From: Littorina saxatilis
Taxonomy: Eukaryota > Mollusca > Gastropoda > Littorinimorpha > Littorinidae
Length of the DNA: 64,000 nucleotides
Assembly: GCF_037325665.1 (NCBI RefSeq)
Contig: NC_090255.1
Coordinates: 20,130,322-20,194,321, forward strand
Direction: 5' to 3'
In this document: piece after piece, positions 11,260 through 23,000 of the stretch
How positions within the stretch are numbered: the stretch's first letter is position 1
Layout of the letters: each line of letters begins with the position of its first letter
Position numbers and translations under genes: made by a program
The notes under the pieces: generated by a model
Told to the model about the DNA's origin: nothing
Databases searched by the model: none
Seen by the model: only the letters and a program-made list of their open reading frames with translations

Positions 11260-11345
11260 ATAACACGTATGTGTGTGTGTGTGTGTATATGTGTGATAAC
11301 ACGTGTGTGTGTGTGTCTGTGTGTGAGTGTGTTTGTGTGTGTGTG
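11198..11345 (+). repeat. (GT)n microsatellite, interrupted
   Basis: About 28 GT units, then further GT tracts broken by GATAACACGT. Confidence 0.9.
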
Positions 11346-11865
11346 TTTGTGTTCCTCGACGCGTGACAATATCTGCCAATAAGTTGAACAAAAACAGGGT
11401 TCAAGTGGAACAAAAGCAGGAGGGGGACAGAAGACATGTTATGAACTCCGTTTTTTACTGCGAAAGTTTGGCCTGGGAGAAGTCACCCCATCCTAAGTTT
11501 CTCTTCACCTACCCGTGAAGTATGCTTGAGGGCTTGACTAGACAACCCGATTGCGCCCATTACACGGCATAAAGAGAGCACCGTTCAACCCGGCCGATTC
11601 CGCGGCTGACGTCACGCGTCCAAGGGAAGTAATTTTCGAGCGGGCTGCATTGACTCGGCCAAGAATGCAAACTTTCTTCGATTAAAGACATTGTAGCATG
11701 TCTAAAGTCTTCGGACTTGTGTTATCAAGCTGTCAAAATCACCAAGTAACTTAAGTATAGTTTCAGTTACATGATAACTCATTCTAAGGAACAGATTTTG
11801 AGAGCCACAACCCGACAGCTGCCCTTTAAAATTCTTCCAGATGATACCCCCAGATGTTTTTACAT

Positions 11866-12532
11866 TTAGTCAAGTTTTGACAAAATTAATGGGCCTTTCG
11901 TGAAAGTTGAGGCGGCACTGTCACGCTCTCATTTTTCAACCAAATTGGTTGAAATTTTGGTCAAGTAATCTTCGACGAAGCCCGGACTTTGGTATTGCAT
12001 TTCAGCTTGGAGGCTTAAAATTTAATTGATGAGTTTGCTCATTAAAGTTGTCATTAAAATCGATTTTTCGCAAACAGATTTAAAATTGATTGCATTGTAT
12101 TCTTCATCACATTCTGAATCTAAAAATATATACATATGTCATGTTTACTCTTAAAATGTGATCACAATTAACGAAAATAGATTAATTAGTCTTACGATTA
12201 AAATTTAAGAAATCGATCCAAAAATGATGTCATCTTATTCGTGATCATTTCTTTATTCCAAAAACATATAGATATGATAGGTGGTATTCAAAACAAGCTC
12301 AGAAAGTTAACACGTATACAGAAAAGCGCGCTTTCCTGCTTAGCACAATACGCTACCGCGCTAATCTGGCGTGTCAATATCACTACGTTTTGCACGTGGA
12401 AGGTAAGCGATTTCCTTCACGCCGGGATTGACGAAGCTGTACTGTCTTGGTGAAAAAATACAGTGCGTTCAGTTTCATCCCGTGAGTTCGACAGCTTGAC
12501 TAAATGTAGTAATTTCGCCTTACGCGACTTGT
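11866..12532 (+). repeat. TAGTCAAG-family copy, internally deleted
   Basis: Starts CATTTAGTCAAGTTTTGAC and ends AATTTCGCCTTACGCGACTTG, the two ends of the family. The CG/GT-rich segment after the 5' end is missing. Middle words GGCGGCACTGTCACGC and GAAGCCCGGACTT match the full copies. Confidence 0.85.
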
Positions 12533-12544
12533 TTGATTTTATTT

Positions 12545-12929
12545 GCGATGAATGTCTTTCATGATGCATATCCGACTTTTAGTTAAAGTTGAGGAGGCAC
12601 TGTAACACCCTCATTTTTCAATCAAATTGATTGACATTTTGGTCATGCTATCTTCGACGGAACCCGGACTATGGTATTGCATTTTAGCTTGAAATCTTTA
12701 AAATGTATTGATGTGTTTGGTCATTAAAAATCTCAAAATTCTGATTGAAATTACAATTTTAGTAATCGATTTCTGTACGCTTTTCACGTAAACGTGTCAG
12801 CAGTACATGTCTTTGCAGCAGGGAATTGACGAAGCTATATTGTCTTGGTTAAAAATGGAGTGCGTTCAAATTCATTCTGTGAGTTCGACATATTGACTAA
12901 ATGTATTAATTTTGCTTCACTCAACTTGT
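12545..12929 (+). repeat. TAGTCAAG-family copy, 5'-truncated and diverged
   Basis: Begins inside the family (AATGTCTTTCATGATG), carries GGAGGCACTGTAACACCC and GGAACCCGGACTATGG, and ends in a diverged TTTGCTTCACTCAACTTGT. It abuts the previous copy. Confidence 0.75.
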
Positions 12930-12965
12930 AAGCAAAGACATTAATAATATTTTATCCACACACAA

Positions 12966-13061
12966 AAATGAAAAACACGTCTGCGGATATCATTTGTAGG
13001 AACTCTCATGTAAAGCTTCATGAAGATCATTCTGTCCAGTACTTTTTTTTGGAATCGTTCT
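12966..13061 (-). repeat. TAGTCAAG-family fragment, inverted
   Basis: GGAACTCTCATGT, TTCATGAAGATC and TCGTTCTACACACACA are the reverse complement of the segment downstream of the GT tract in full copies. It joins an (AC)n run, as expected for that part of the family. Confidence 0.75.
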
Positions 13062-13066
13062 ACACA

Positions 13067-13151
<85 letters not shown>

Positions 13152-13162
13152 ACACACACACA
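13062..13162 (+). repeat. (AC)n microsatellite
   Basis: About 50 AC units with two TA interruptions; continues the inverted repeat fragment to its left. Confidence 0.95.
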
Positions 13163-13267
13163 AGCAGCTAGCTATTAAAGCCAAGCAAGACTCACCCGAC
13201 GGCTGACCTAAAACGGCGCCACAGTATTTTCCTTGTCGACCAGGCATGCACTCTGAAAGAAACGTAG

Positions 13268-13300
13268 TAATCAAATCAAATCAAATCAAATCAAATCAAA
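13268..13300 (+). repeat. (ATCAA)n microsatellite
   Basis: Six ATCAA units followed by ATTAACTTTATCATCTC, a context common at 3' ends of non-LTR elements; here inverted. Confidence 0.8.
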
Positions 13301-13402
13301 TTAACTTTATCATCTCACATGAAGAAATGTCAGTGGTGGTGCATGTAACACAAAGACAAACGAAAGACTACAACATTAATATCATCTATATTATATATAT
13401 AT

Positions 13403-13537
13403 ACAGTACTCCTCGGATAAGGTGACCCCGCTTGGGACCAAAAAAAATCGTGATCTTATCCGAGGGACACGTTAACCGATCCTCGGATAAGATCAATTTC
13501 AGTAGAAAAAATTGATCTTATCCGAGGAGATCAGAGT
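13403..13537. repeat. Small TIR-like element with TCCTCGGATAAG words
   Basis: Starts TACAGTACTCCTCGGATAAGG. TTATCCGAGG and its complement recur four times within 120 bases and can form nested hairpins. The start resembles the inverted end of the element at 17375-17610, so both may belong to one Tc1/pogo-type MITE family. Confidence 0.55.
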
Positions 13538-13662
13538 TTAGTTTGAGGCCCCATAAAAGACTTCCCGCCAATTGAAACTCAATGACGTGATAATGGGCAG
13601 ATTCGGAGAGAGACACACACTGACATACATTCTGACACTGACACAGAGACCATCGGCTGCAT

Positions 13663-13663
<1 letters not shown>

Positions 13664-13738
<75 letters not shown>

Positions 13739-13750
13739 GAGAGAGAGGGG
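13664..13750 (+). repeat. (GA)n microsatellite
   Basis: About 42 GA units with one GCGA interruption. Confidence 0.95.
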
Positions 13751-13857
13751 AGGTGAGGTAAGACAGACAGACATAGAAAGAGAGGAGAGACACAGACAAA
13801 CTGATCATGACAGAGAGAGATAAAGAGAGGAGACGGAGAGAGAGACATAGAGTTAAC

Positions 13858-13930
13858 AAGTCGCGTAAGGCGAAATTACTACATTTAGTCAAGCTGTGGA
13901 ACTCACAGAATGAAACTGAACGCACTGCAT
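13858..13930 (-). repeat. TAGTCAAG-family 3' end, inverted
   Basis: AAGTCGCGTAAGGCGAAATT followed by ACATTTAGTCAAGCTG and AATGAAACTGAACGCA is the reverse complement of the family's 3' end. Confidence 0.85.
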
Positions 13931-13959
13931 TTGTTTACAATGTATGGAACGCCAAAAGG

Positions 13960-14365
13960 CCCACGTTCTCGAGATCGACCCTCGATACTGGCACACTCGA
14001 TACTGGCAGTATCGAGATGCGCAGACTCGATACTCCTTCATTTCATTGGTCTGATCTCGATACTGCGAGTATCGAGTATGGAAATGAACCAATCCGTGTT
14101 ATCGACGATTGTGGCTATGCCGCCCTAGTTCAGTATCGAGTGTCTACAAAACGATTGGTTAAATCAGTTCTGATCTCGAGGATGAACAGCACCCTGGTGC
14201 GCCTAAAGGCCCAGTAGTATCGAGAATGAGTATTGAGACTATAGTCTCGAGACTACCAGTATCGAGTATCGAGATGCGCAGACTCAAAACTCTTTTATTT
14301 CATTGGTCGGACCTCGAAATTACCGTGTCGATACTGCGCATCCCGATACTGGTTGCTATGCCAAT
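13960..14365. repeat. Cluster of GATACT/AGTATC inverted words
   Basis: TCGATACT or its complement AGTATCGA occurs about a dozen times in 400 bases, often as adjacent inverted pairs such as CGATACTGGCAGTATCG. AGACTCGATACT and TTCATTGGTC recur at about 14025 and 14280. This is a palindrome-rich repeat of unknown type. Confidence 0.6.
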
Positions 14366-14369
14366 CGAC

Positions 14370-15425
14370 TCCTAAATTGGTCAGAGTTAAATCATTTGTC
14401 TCTTAACCATACAAAAACAAAATTTATGCTAATAACCACAAGACAGAAACGACAAAATCTATTATCGAGCATTCCACCTCTTTATATTAAAAATCAAGTA
14501 TTGGAAGAAGTGTCTCACCATAAAGTCCTTGGTGTAAAGATTGATAATAATTTATCATGGCATGATCACATTGATTACATCTGTAAGATTGCTTCCCAAA
14601 AAATATATCAGTTATAAAAAATAAAACATTTCTTGAATCTCCACTTGCGAAAGATGTTTTTTTAAAATCACATCTTGTCAAATATTGATTATGCATCCAC
14701 TGTATGGCATTGTGCAAGTGCTAATGTTTTGAAACCTTTAGCCAGTCTTCACAGAAGAGCAGTTAAGCTTATTATGCTAAAAAAATCACACTCCTTCAGA
14801 ATCTGATTATAAAAATGTGCAAGTATTACCATTTCAAAAAAGGTTAATGTATAATAAAGGTGTTATAATGCATAAAGTGATGTCAGGATATGCACCGGAG
14901 ACATTACGTGATAATTTTATTTTGAACTATAACAGACTAAAAATCATAATACCGACTCCACGTATTGACCTTTTTGAAATCAAGCCTTCTATATTCAGGT
15001 GCGGTCCTATGGAACTCACTGCCTATTTTTCTTAAGCATAAAGCAAACACAGACAGCTTCAAAAAAAATTATATGTCGCACATAATGCAACTAAACATGT
15101 GCTGAATGGTTCATCAATTTATTTAAAATGTATGTGCATGTTAAACAAAATTATAATAATATGCAGATCTAAATTAAGATATCTTAAAAATTGACACTTT
15201 TTATCATTGGAAATTGTACTTAAAACGCAGCATGACAATTTAAAAAAAAAAATTTGTATCTATATATATATATAATGTATTAAGTTTGATGTGATAGTTA
15301 TTTGATTATATTGTTTTCTGTTCTTGTTGACCCTATATTATGGCGAGGGCTGGATGTAAAAAAGCAATATTCTTGCTTATCTATTACCCTCGATAATAAA
15401 GATTTTGTCTTGTCTTGTCTTGTCT
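14370..15425 (+). mobile_element. Non-LTR retrotransposon (LINE), 3' half
   Basis: The first 83 codons carry a late reverse-transcriptase segment: LNHTKTKFMLITTR, then KVLGVKIDNNLSWHDHI. This is the 'HKVLGV.ID..LSW..HI' block that follows the RT core in CR1/Jockey-like elements. The frame is broken after QKIYQL (TAA at about 14615) and protein-like fragments continue in other frames to about 15030. The 3' end is AATAAAGATTTTGTC plus four TTGTC units, a usual LINE tail. The 5' part is absent, so it is a dead truncated copy. Confidence 0.75.
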
Positions 15426-15469
15426 CTCTTTATGTACGGTCCAACCGGAGTGCAATGGGTGGTCTCTCC

Positions 15470-15473
<4 letters not shown>

Positions 15474-15534
<61 letters not shown>
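15474..15534 (+). repeat. (CT)n microsatellite
   Basis: About 30 CT units beyond the LINE tail. Confidence 0.95.
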
Positions 15535-15536
<2 letters not shown>

Positions 15537-15539
15537 CCT

Positions 15540-17116
15540 GTGACATACTAATAACAATAACAGCACTTTATTACATATAAATGGAAAATTTTCCTGATGG
15601 ACGCCACGCTGTTTGTCGAACGACAAAGCTGACAGCTCGTAGCTGAGAACAATGTGCACGCAGCGAGAGACAAAACCATGGAAGTGTTTGGCTTGCTTTT
15701 GCACTTTGCTTGCTGATGTATCTGGGGACAATGGTAAACGAGAGAAGAATGGAGGATGTTGGGTTGATAATTAGCTTTTGGGAAACAGCAGGCTATTTAA
15801 TCACAGACCCATTAACAACAACTCAAAATGTAGTGGTGTGTGACTGAACAAACGTTTCATATTTGTTTCCATTTGCACGGATCGATGTATTTACACTTGT
15901 TGGCAACAAATTGACATAAGCATCCTTTAAAAAGAAAGAAAGTGTACAGCGGGAAAGTAAATTGGTGGACGAAATTAAACATTTGGAGACAACTTTTAGT
16001 GAAAATATTTTGTTTATTTTGGAAAAGAAAAGACAGGAATTAATTGCAATTCGACAAAATTGACGGAATGATTATAAGAACCCGTATACAATGGATTTCG
16101 GACGGTGAATATTTTTGTAATTTGGAAAAATTAGACATGCAACAATAAAGGAAGTACAATCATATTATGAAAATTTATATACATTCGATGAAAAAGATGT
16201 TTCATTTGATGATCAGATGCCAGTGATCGGCAAGCCGGAATCGGCGGAGATTCGTTGCTCTGATGTTCATATTTGCGAAAGAAAAGGGTATCATAGCGAG
16301 CACACACTGCATAACATAGACACAGTCTCTGATACACATCAGACAAAGTTGATCGTCGCAAATCAGGCTGGTCAGTAGCAAGGTAATTGCTAGAGAAAAA
16401 AGCTTTGGTCACTAAAAGGGGCTCTTACTATGCCACCCCTAACACAGTTATTTTCGGACAAATTCTATGGAGCAGCAGAACCAGAACTTCAACTCTCAAC
16501 ACCCAATAAGAAAGATAATGTATGCTCTCACAAGAAGAGTCACCTCCTTTACATGGATACAAAGCAAGAGTTACCTCCCTTGGGTTCTGGAACATTCAGG
16601 TAGTTTCGCCGTAGTTGTTTTCGTTCATTCATTCTTCTGATAAGGGAAATTAAGAAACTCTAATGTCATATATACAATATTTAAATACAATATAAATACA
16701 TATGCACACAGGGCAAAGCGAAGTGTCTGCAGTTTAGTAGTACTGCTATTGTCACGTAGCGCTATCGACACGTTGCGCCGTATTGACACGTAGCGCTACA
16801 GTACATTGGTTTTTCACAAAATAGGGATATCGACACGTTGTGCTATTGAGACGTAACGTGACGCCAAAAAGTAACCAAAACGGTCCTTAGCCGACTGACT
16901 ATATATATACGTCCGGGGGTGTAAGGTATCAGTGTGAGGATCACCTTAGACACAGGCTTATAACTCAAAAAGTTTTCGCTCTTTTCTAAAACGGATTTCA
17001 CCACTGGATAGAGTTTCAAAATCTCTTTTAGAAAATGTAAAAATATTAAAAATCATGCAAAGGTGACATGCGACTCATTCCGAGGGGGAGGGTCACATAT
17101 GGAGAAAAAAAACTCT
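15540..17116. other. Unassigned stretch with a short inverted motif cluster
   Basis: No gene or known repeat seen. At 16750-16862 the motif GACACGTAGCGCTA and its variants occur five times in about 110 bases. The rest is AT-rich and unstructured. Confidence 0.45.
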
Positions 17117-17124
17117 GTCAAGGC

Positions 17125-17366
17125 CACAGGAGCTTGTATCCAACCACCGGTCGATAATTATTTACTTCTTATTCCATTTATTTACTCATTATTCCATACA
17201 GTCTACTACTACTGTTTACTACTTATTATTATTCATTTACTAATAAATAGTAGCAGCAGGGACCTATATAGGTCTATGGTAGTAGTAAGGGTAAGCATGC
17301 AGCAGTAAATAATAAGCATGCAGGAGTAAATAATTATGGACCGGTGGTTGGATACAAGCTCCTGTG
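17125..17366. mobile_element. 242 bp MITE with 8 bp target duplication
   Basis: Ends are near-perfect inverted repeats of about 45 bases beginning CACAGGAGCTTGTATCCAAC. Both sides carry GTCAAGGC (17117-17124 and 17367-17374). The AT-rich middle is made of TTTACT/AGTAAA words. An 8 bp duplication fits hAT-type transposition. No coding capacity. Confidence 0.9.
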
Positions 17367-17374
17367 GTCAAGGC

Positions 17375-17610
17375 CGCAAAATTGGGAGATTTTTTCCGTT
17401 TCAGTTTCGCTTGATCTTAAGCGGTGGTCCTCTGCATTTAGAGACCAGAACGGGGGGTCACCTAAAAAGAGGTGTTCCCGTATCCGAGGTCACGCTAAGC
17501 GAGGTTTTCTTAGTCATACAAAGAAGGCTTTAGGTCGGGACCAACACCCTGATTGATGTTATCAAAGGTGTGACCTTAAACGGTAGTGACGTTAACCGGG
17601 GAGTACTGTA
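17375..17610. repeat. Pogo/mariner-type MITE fragment
   Basis: The right end, read inward, begins TACAGTACTCCCCGGTTAACG, close to the left end of 13403-13537. Inside are GGTCAC/GTGACC words. The left end is cut by the preceding MITE and unclear. Confidence 0.45.
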
Positions 17611-17639
17611 TATACGACTTGTGTGTGTGTGTGTGTGTG

Positions 17640-17907
17640 TGTCAATCCATATTCCCGTTTCTATTTTTAGAAGGTCACTGTCGACAACGCTCAATCTATA
17701 TTCCCGTTATACTATTTTTAGAAGGTCACTGTCCCGGCGAAGCCGGGTATTACTCCTCTTCAGTGTTTTGCGCGTTTATCTCCCTTCCTTCGTGCGGTAA
17801 GCCGGCGAAGCCGGCGTACACCCGGCTTGCCGGGTCCCCGGCGCAGCCGGGTATTCGGCTCGACTTCTTCCCGGCGAAGCCGTACCCGGCGAAGCGGGTA
17901 TTCATCT
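17640..17907 (+). mobile_element. Helitron-like 3' end with repeated GCCGGCGAAGCC hairpins
   Basis: CCCGGCGAAGCCGGGTATT recurs in variants (about 17732, 17796, 17838, 17872, 17888). The last is followed by CATCTAG and T, a Helitron-type terminus (hairpin, short spacer, CTAG). The element is short and lacks genes. Repeated hairpins suggest several termini stacked by nested or end-to-end insertion. Confidence 0.5.
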
Positions 17908-18139
17908 AGTATTAAAATATATGTACTAATTAATAACATTGTTCTCAACTATCCACCTCTCTGCATACAAATCTCTCGCTGTTCACGAAGTCATGTCTGC
18001 AGATTATCAACACCTACACCCGTGTGAAATGGGGAGGTTTTTGCTCCCAAAACAACTAAGAAAATATCAATGTAAAGTTTTTACGTGAAGTGTGAAGTGT
18101 GCTAAGTTTCAAATGTCTAGCTTCAAAAACATCCGAGAT

Positions 18140-19415
18140 AATCTCAACGTTAAGTTTCTATAAAATAAACATGACACCGCTGTGACCCCAAAACTTGACG
18201 AGGGTCAATCAAACTTAGGTCAAGTTGGGAGATCATCAAACCCTAAAAGTGTGCAAGGTTTTAAAGGTCTAGCTTGAAAAACATCCGAGATAACCTCAAT
18301 GTTAAAGGCACAGTAAGCCTCCCGTAAACCATCACAGATACGCGTCAGGCTTTTACACACAGTACAAACACCCTTTCATTTAAACACTCACAGATTGAGA
18401 ACATCCTAGGTGCCCTCCGTAAAGAGCGAACAATTTTCAAAGAATTTATTTTTGCGTGGTTTATCTTACCCCTGAGCCATCGTGAACCCGTGTGATCCAG
18501 TTTCCCTTTTTCACAATGTAGTCGTCAGTTAGTCATTTGAATGCGACTCGATGTCAGCTATCTACAATAGCACGTTTTTATGCACGAAACAAACGGCTGT
18601 GGTTCACAAGAACTCTAGCGATGGCTTTTGACTGTTGAGAGGAACGGCGATATGCCGCATAAACCGTCGTCTGCTACGACCCTTGCGTGACCCTGCTTCC
18701 GGGCTTTTCTTTTTTCAAACTTTCACAACTTCGAATTGCACTGATCTTGTCTTGATGAAAACACGCTGTCAATTTATTATTTAGATTTTAAAAGTTAGGT
18801 CTAGCGCAAAAACGCACCACGGTCCAAAAACTTTCTGATTATCATCGATCCACGGCTATCGCCAGTTTAAGGGAAGTAACTCATTTTGGACCTGAGTTCA
18901 GGATGGGTCCAAAAAGTGTTCCAGACAATCTGCAAAATTAATTCTTTAAAAATTGCTCGCTCTTTACGTAGGGCACCTAGGATGTTCCCGTTTGGTGAGC
19001 GTTCAAATGGAAGGATGTTTATACTGTGTGTAAAAGCCTGACAGTATCTGTGATGGTTTACGGGAGGCTTACTGTCCGGGCGTGATTTCCGGGATATTCA
19101 TTACAGCCGTCCAGCACCAAAACGAGGCGCCATTGTTGTAAAGGGCCAAGTCCACGAAAATAAATTATTTGAAAATTTCTCACGCTCGACAGAAAGCAGC
19201 CAGGATGTTCCCGTTCGGTGAGCGTTTAAATGGAAGTATGCTTGTACTGTATGTAGACGCTCGGGGAGCTCTGTGATGGTTTACGGGAGGCTTACTGTGC
19301 CTTTAAGCCGACGGTCATTTGTCCACGGACGGACGGTCGGCCGTCCATACAGACGGACACGGATGAATACTAAGACCCACCCATTACTCAGGTGAATCAA
19401 AAAGCTCTTGTATTT
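18140..19415 (+). repeat. GACC/GGGTCA-type dispersed repeat, split by a MITE
   Basis: The left half (18140-18301) has GACGAGGGTCAATCAAAC and GGGAGATCATCAAACCCT. The right half (19307-19415) has TTTGTCCACGGACGGACGG and ends ATTACTCAGGTGAATCAAAA. Together they match the copy at 47530-47705. They are separated by the TTAA element at 18306-19302. Confidence 0.75.
18306..19302. mobile_element. TTAA-type MITE with duplicated right end
   Basis: Ends are inverted repeats beginning AGGCACAGTAAGCCTCCCGT, flanked by TTAA (18302-18305 and 19303-19306), as for piggyBac or Kolobok elements. A second, internal copy of the right end (about 18945-19076) shows a partial tandem duplication or a nested copy. 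No transposase frame. Confidence 0.85.
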
Positions 19416-19440
19416 TCACACGTGTGACTTCGAATACTGT

Positions 19441-19579
19441 TACAACATCTGTAAGCCCCCCAAAAGATAAAATTCTTGTGCAGGGGGGCGACCAAGATCA
19501 CAAGAATTACAAGCAGAGCACAACGACAAAGAAACAAACACAGCCACAGTCGGCGTTTTGTTAGATGACATCCAATATA
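19441..19579. other. Unassigned flank
   Basis: Nothing recognised; contains a GGGGGGCGACC word. It borders the large element to the right. Confidence 0.4.
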
Positions 19580-19888
19580 TAGGCTAGGCAGATTTCATCA
19601 GATTTCACCTCCTGTGTGAACAAATTGCTATAAAATTTATTTCACCTTTTTTGTACTCTACATGCATCCATTGATCAGGTAAAACAGAGTTGGCCAACGT
19701 TTTCCCATGCGAACTATATTTTTGAAGCTTTTAAAGAATGATGACAACTGCGCAATAACGGTATTCCGAATATGCTCCGTCCCTCACTTCTCACGTCTAT
19801 AACATGTCTTATTTTAAGGGATGTGTCATATGTCACTCATATAGTATGTAAGAAAAGCACATTCAGTTGATAAATAGGTTCAATTGCA

Positions 19889-19894
19889 TTTATT
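19889..19894 (-). terminator. Poly(A) signal for the nuclease/CXC gene
   Basis: AATAAA on the minus strand about 200 bases after the stop codon and inside the element. Confidence 0.5.
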
Positions 19895-20093
19895 TAGCGC
19901 GAAATAACATAGCCGAAGCTCAAATCTAGCGCATTCGGTGTGGTTTCACAGGGCGCGTCTCCCGGGTCGCGTTTGACAGGTATGTGAGTTGACAACTACT
20001 GTGCTGATATTCTCCCTCCTTTACCCGTTACTGTTGCATTACACATGTGAACATGCACACGCACACTCTATTCAACATGACCTCGTACTTACG

Positions 20094-23000
20094 CTAAAGC
20101 CCGTCTTCATCGTCTGATGTACCTACACAGGCAACCTCGGTCACAGTGTTGGCACAGCTCTCCCCTCTGCACTCTCCACAGCCAGACGTACACACGAGGC
20201 CGTGTTTTCGGCATGAACATCTTGCTGTTCGACACTCTGTCTTGCAATTGCATCGGATGACATCGAGTAGATCACCAGGAGCAGCAGCAATGTCAATGAG
20301 AATAGGAAGCATGGCGCCTTGAACAATCTCCCATCCCCAGTCCATCGGATCCAGGAGGAACTGTTCTTGATGCAAGTGCATCCATTCTTGCACCTGGAAG
20401 TATGTTCTCATGGAATGGAATTTAGCTGCTGCTGATGTAGGTGGGAGTTTGCAGGGCTGAAACGATGAGGTACATGTAGAGACTTTCTGCATGTACTTGA
20501 TGTAGCGGAGGAAGTTCAAAGTGTCTCTTTCCTTTCCCCCATAGAGTTCTACAAAGGCCCTTTCTCCTGCTCTTATCAGCTCATCAGTGTCTCTGCAAGG
20601 ACTGGCGCTGAAGACATGGGCCTGCTGCACGAACACTGTTGACTGGGTCAATTTCTTTAAACACACTGGTTTTCCAATCCCGAATGGACTGCTAATTGTA
20701 TCGCATCCACCAAAGGCGTGCGCAAACAGTATGTTCTCACAAACTTGAGATCCAAGAACAGTCTGGACTTTTCTGATGTCCCACACTTTTGCAGCTGACT
20801 TTGCTGTCGATGATCTCACTGATGTGAAGAAGACGGGGCAGTGATCTGGCGTAAGATGGTACAACAGAAGGATGAGCAGATCGGTGTCCTCGCCAACCAG
20901 AATCACGTTTCCCTTCCTTGCCAAATCCAGAGAAGTCTTTACGACGAGCCTATCAGCATCACCAGTTGCATGGACAGTGTCAAAGCCGTGCTGTGAAAAA
21001 CGGGAACTAAGGAGGTTGATGAACCGCTGTTTGTTGTTTGGATTCGTCAGGAAGCGCTCCTTTGGTTCGCACAGGACCATGTCACCCTCAAAAGTGATGG
21101 CACATGCTGTATTGGCTCTGCTTGTTCTTCGCAAATGGGCTGCATCTTTGGTGGTAGGTCCGCAGCTGTATCCATCAAAAACAACAGTTCCTTTGCCAAA
21201 ATGACGAATGAGAAAGTCTACGTAACTCTGAGTAAGCTGGTTGTATGTTGAACCACGGCACCAGGGCAGAAGGTGCAACAGCAAGCCACCATCGATGACA
21301 TATGTTACATCATCAGGAATAACACCATTTACCTGCTTTGTTGAAGTCCAGATGTAAGTTGCCAGTGCAGCCTTGGTACCTTGTCTTGGCAGACCACCCG
21401 AATCAAACAGCGATGCTGGGACACTGCACATCTCAAAGGCAAAGGCGTCCTCAAGACATCCGTTGGTGTTCTTCACAGTTGTCACTAGTCTCTGGAACAA
21501 CAGCATGGAGTCAACATGTACTAGATCATCATGCAGATTGGACGACTTGGCTTTCAGAGCCATGGTTACAGCTTGATCCTTCTTTTTAAAGGTGAAATCC
21601 ACAACATTATTTCCGATCATGCTGCTCAGAATCTTGTTTCCTACGCCTTTTGCTTGTTCTGCATTCACAGTAGCTTCAGCTTCTTTTCCGCTTGAAATGG
21701 ATCGGAGGGCTGTATCCACAGTGAAAGGGTTCCTATCAAGCAGATATCTCAAGATCAGCTGAATGTCTGTGTGATCTCGCTTCTGCCTTGCCACGCTCAA
21801 CTCTTTGTGCTGCGTTTGTTGCTCGCTAGAACGGAATGCAACGTCTGTGACAGACTGCATTGCGTCGTGGATTTCTGCACAGGCAGGCATACACAGTAGC
21901 CAAACAAGTCGTTCTGCCTCCCCCATTCCAGTACCCCGAGTGAGACCACCATTGCTTTTCACAGACCGCATGAGTACTTGCTCAATTGCAAGATCAGTAG
22001 AAATCCCTGCCCAGAAACGATTTGTTCTTCTCACGACATGATGGCCTCTGCTGAAGAACGCGTGCACTTCTGGGTGGGTATCCTGAAGATCAAGCATCTG
22101 TTGAAGATACAGCCAGCCAGACTTTGTGTAATTGTTGTGTCCAGATGCTGCAAGAAACGGCAACATGTCCTGAACAGATTCCAAGTGAAGTTTGAAATTG
22201 CCAGTTCTTTCCGCTTTTATTGACTTTCGAAGAATTTCAATCATTTGCATGTACTGAATCCATAACGCCGCCGTTCTGTTGCTGGATAGCATTTCCTTTT
22301 GTTGGACTAGCTTGCTGTTAATGAGAGGGACGACTTCATGTCTGATAGCTTCATCAGTCGATACGCTGCCCGCAAAGAGATCTTGCAGGAGTTTCTTAGC
22401 TGTGTTCAAATCGTCATGACCCAGGTCCTCCACTAGATGCCCATCAAGTTCGCTGCGTTCTGGTGACAGCTCCAAAACTGCAGCAAGAGATGCGCCTTCA
22501 GACTCCTCTTCTTCGTCTCTGTTGGATTCTTCTTCCTCTGGGCAAAACAAAATTTGAGGGACCTGGAAAGCGTCTGCCATCAGAAGGGCATGAAGCGCAG
22601 CATCAGTGAGCAAATGTGCCCGGATCGCTCGTGCGTAGGCTTTCCCAGTCAGCATATGTACAACTGCATTTGGAGCAAATGGCACCTCGAGCAGTTCCTG
22701 GAGACCAGATCCCGCCATCAAATAGCCTATTGTGCCCAGGAAGCTCATCTGAAGATGGAAAGTTCCGAGACGCAAGATGAGATTTTGCAACTCACTGTCG
22801 GCATTCTCACTTCTGGTGATTGAAAGTGCTTTTATGTAGAGCGGCTGGTCAAAGGTCAAGATGGGAGCAACCTTGCTCTTGAAAGCTTGACCACAAACAA
22901 ACTTCAGCGTGGAATAGATGCATGACATATCAGTGGAACTAAGATCAATCATTGGTAAGAAGATGAAACTTGACTTCCCAGGATGTTCTCCGTCGTGCAT

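Noticed and set aside
13572-13823. Arg/Glu-rich and Leu/Ser-rich frames
   Set aside because: They arise from the (GA)n tract; the same holds for frames over the AC, GT and CT runs elsewhere in the window.
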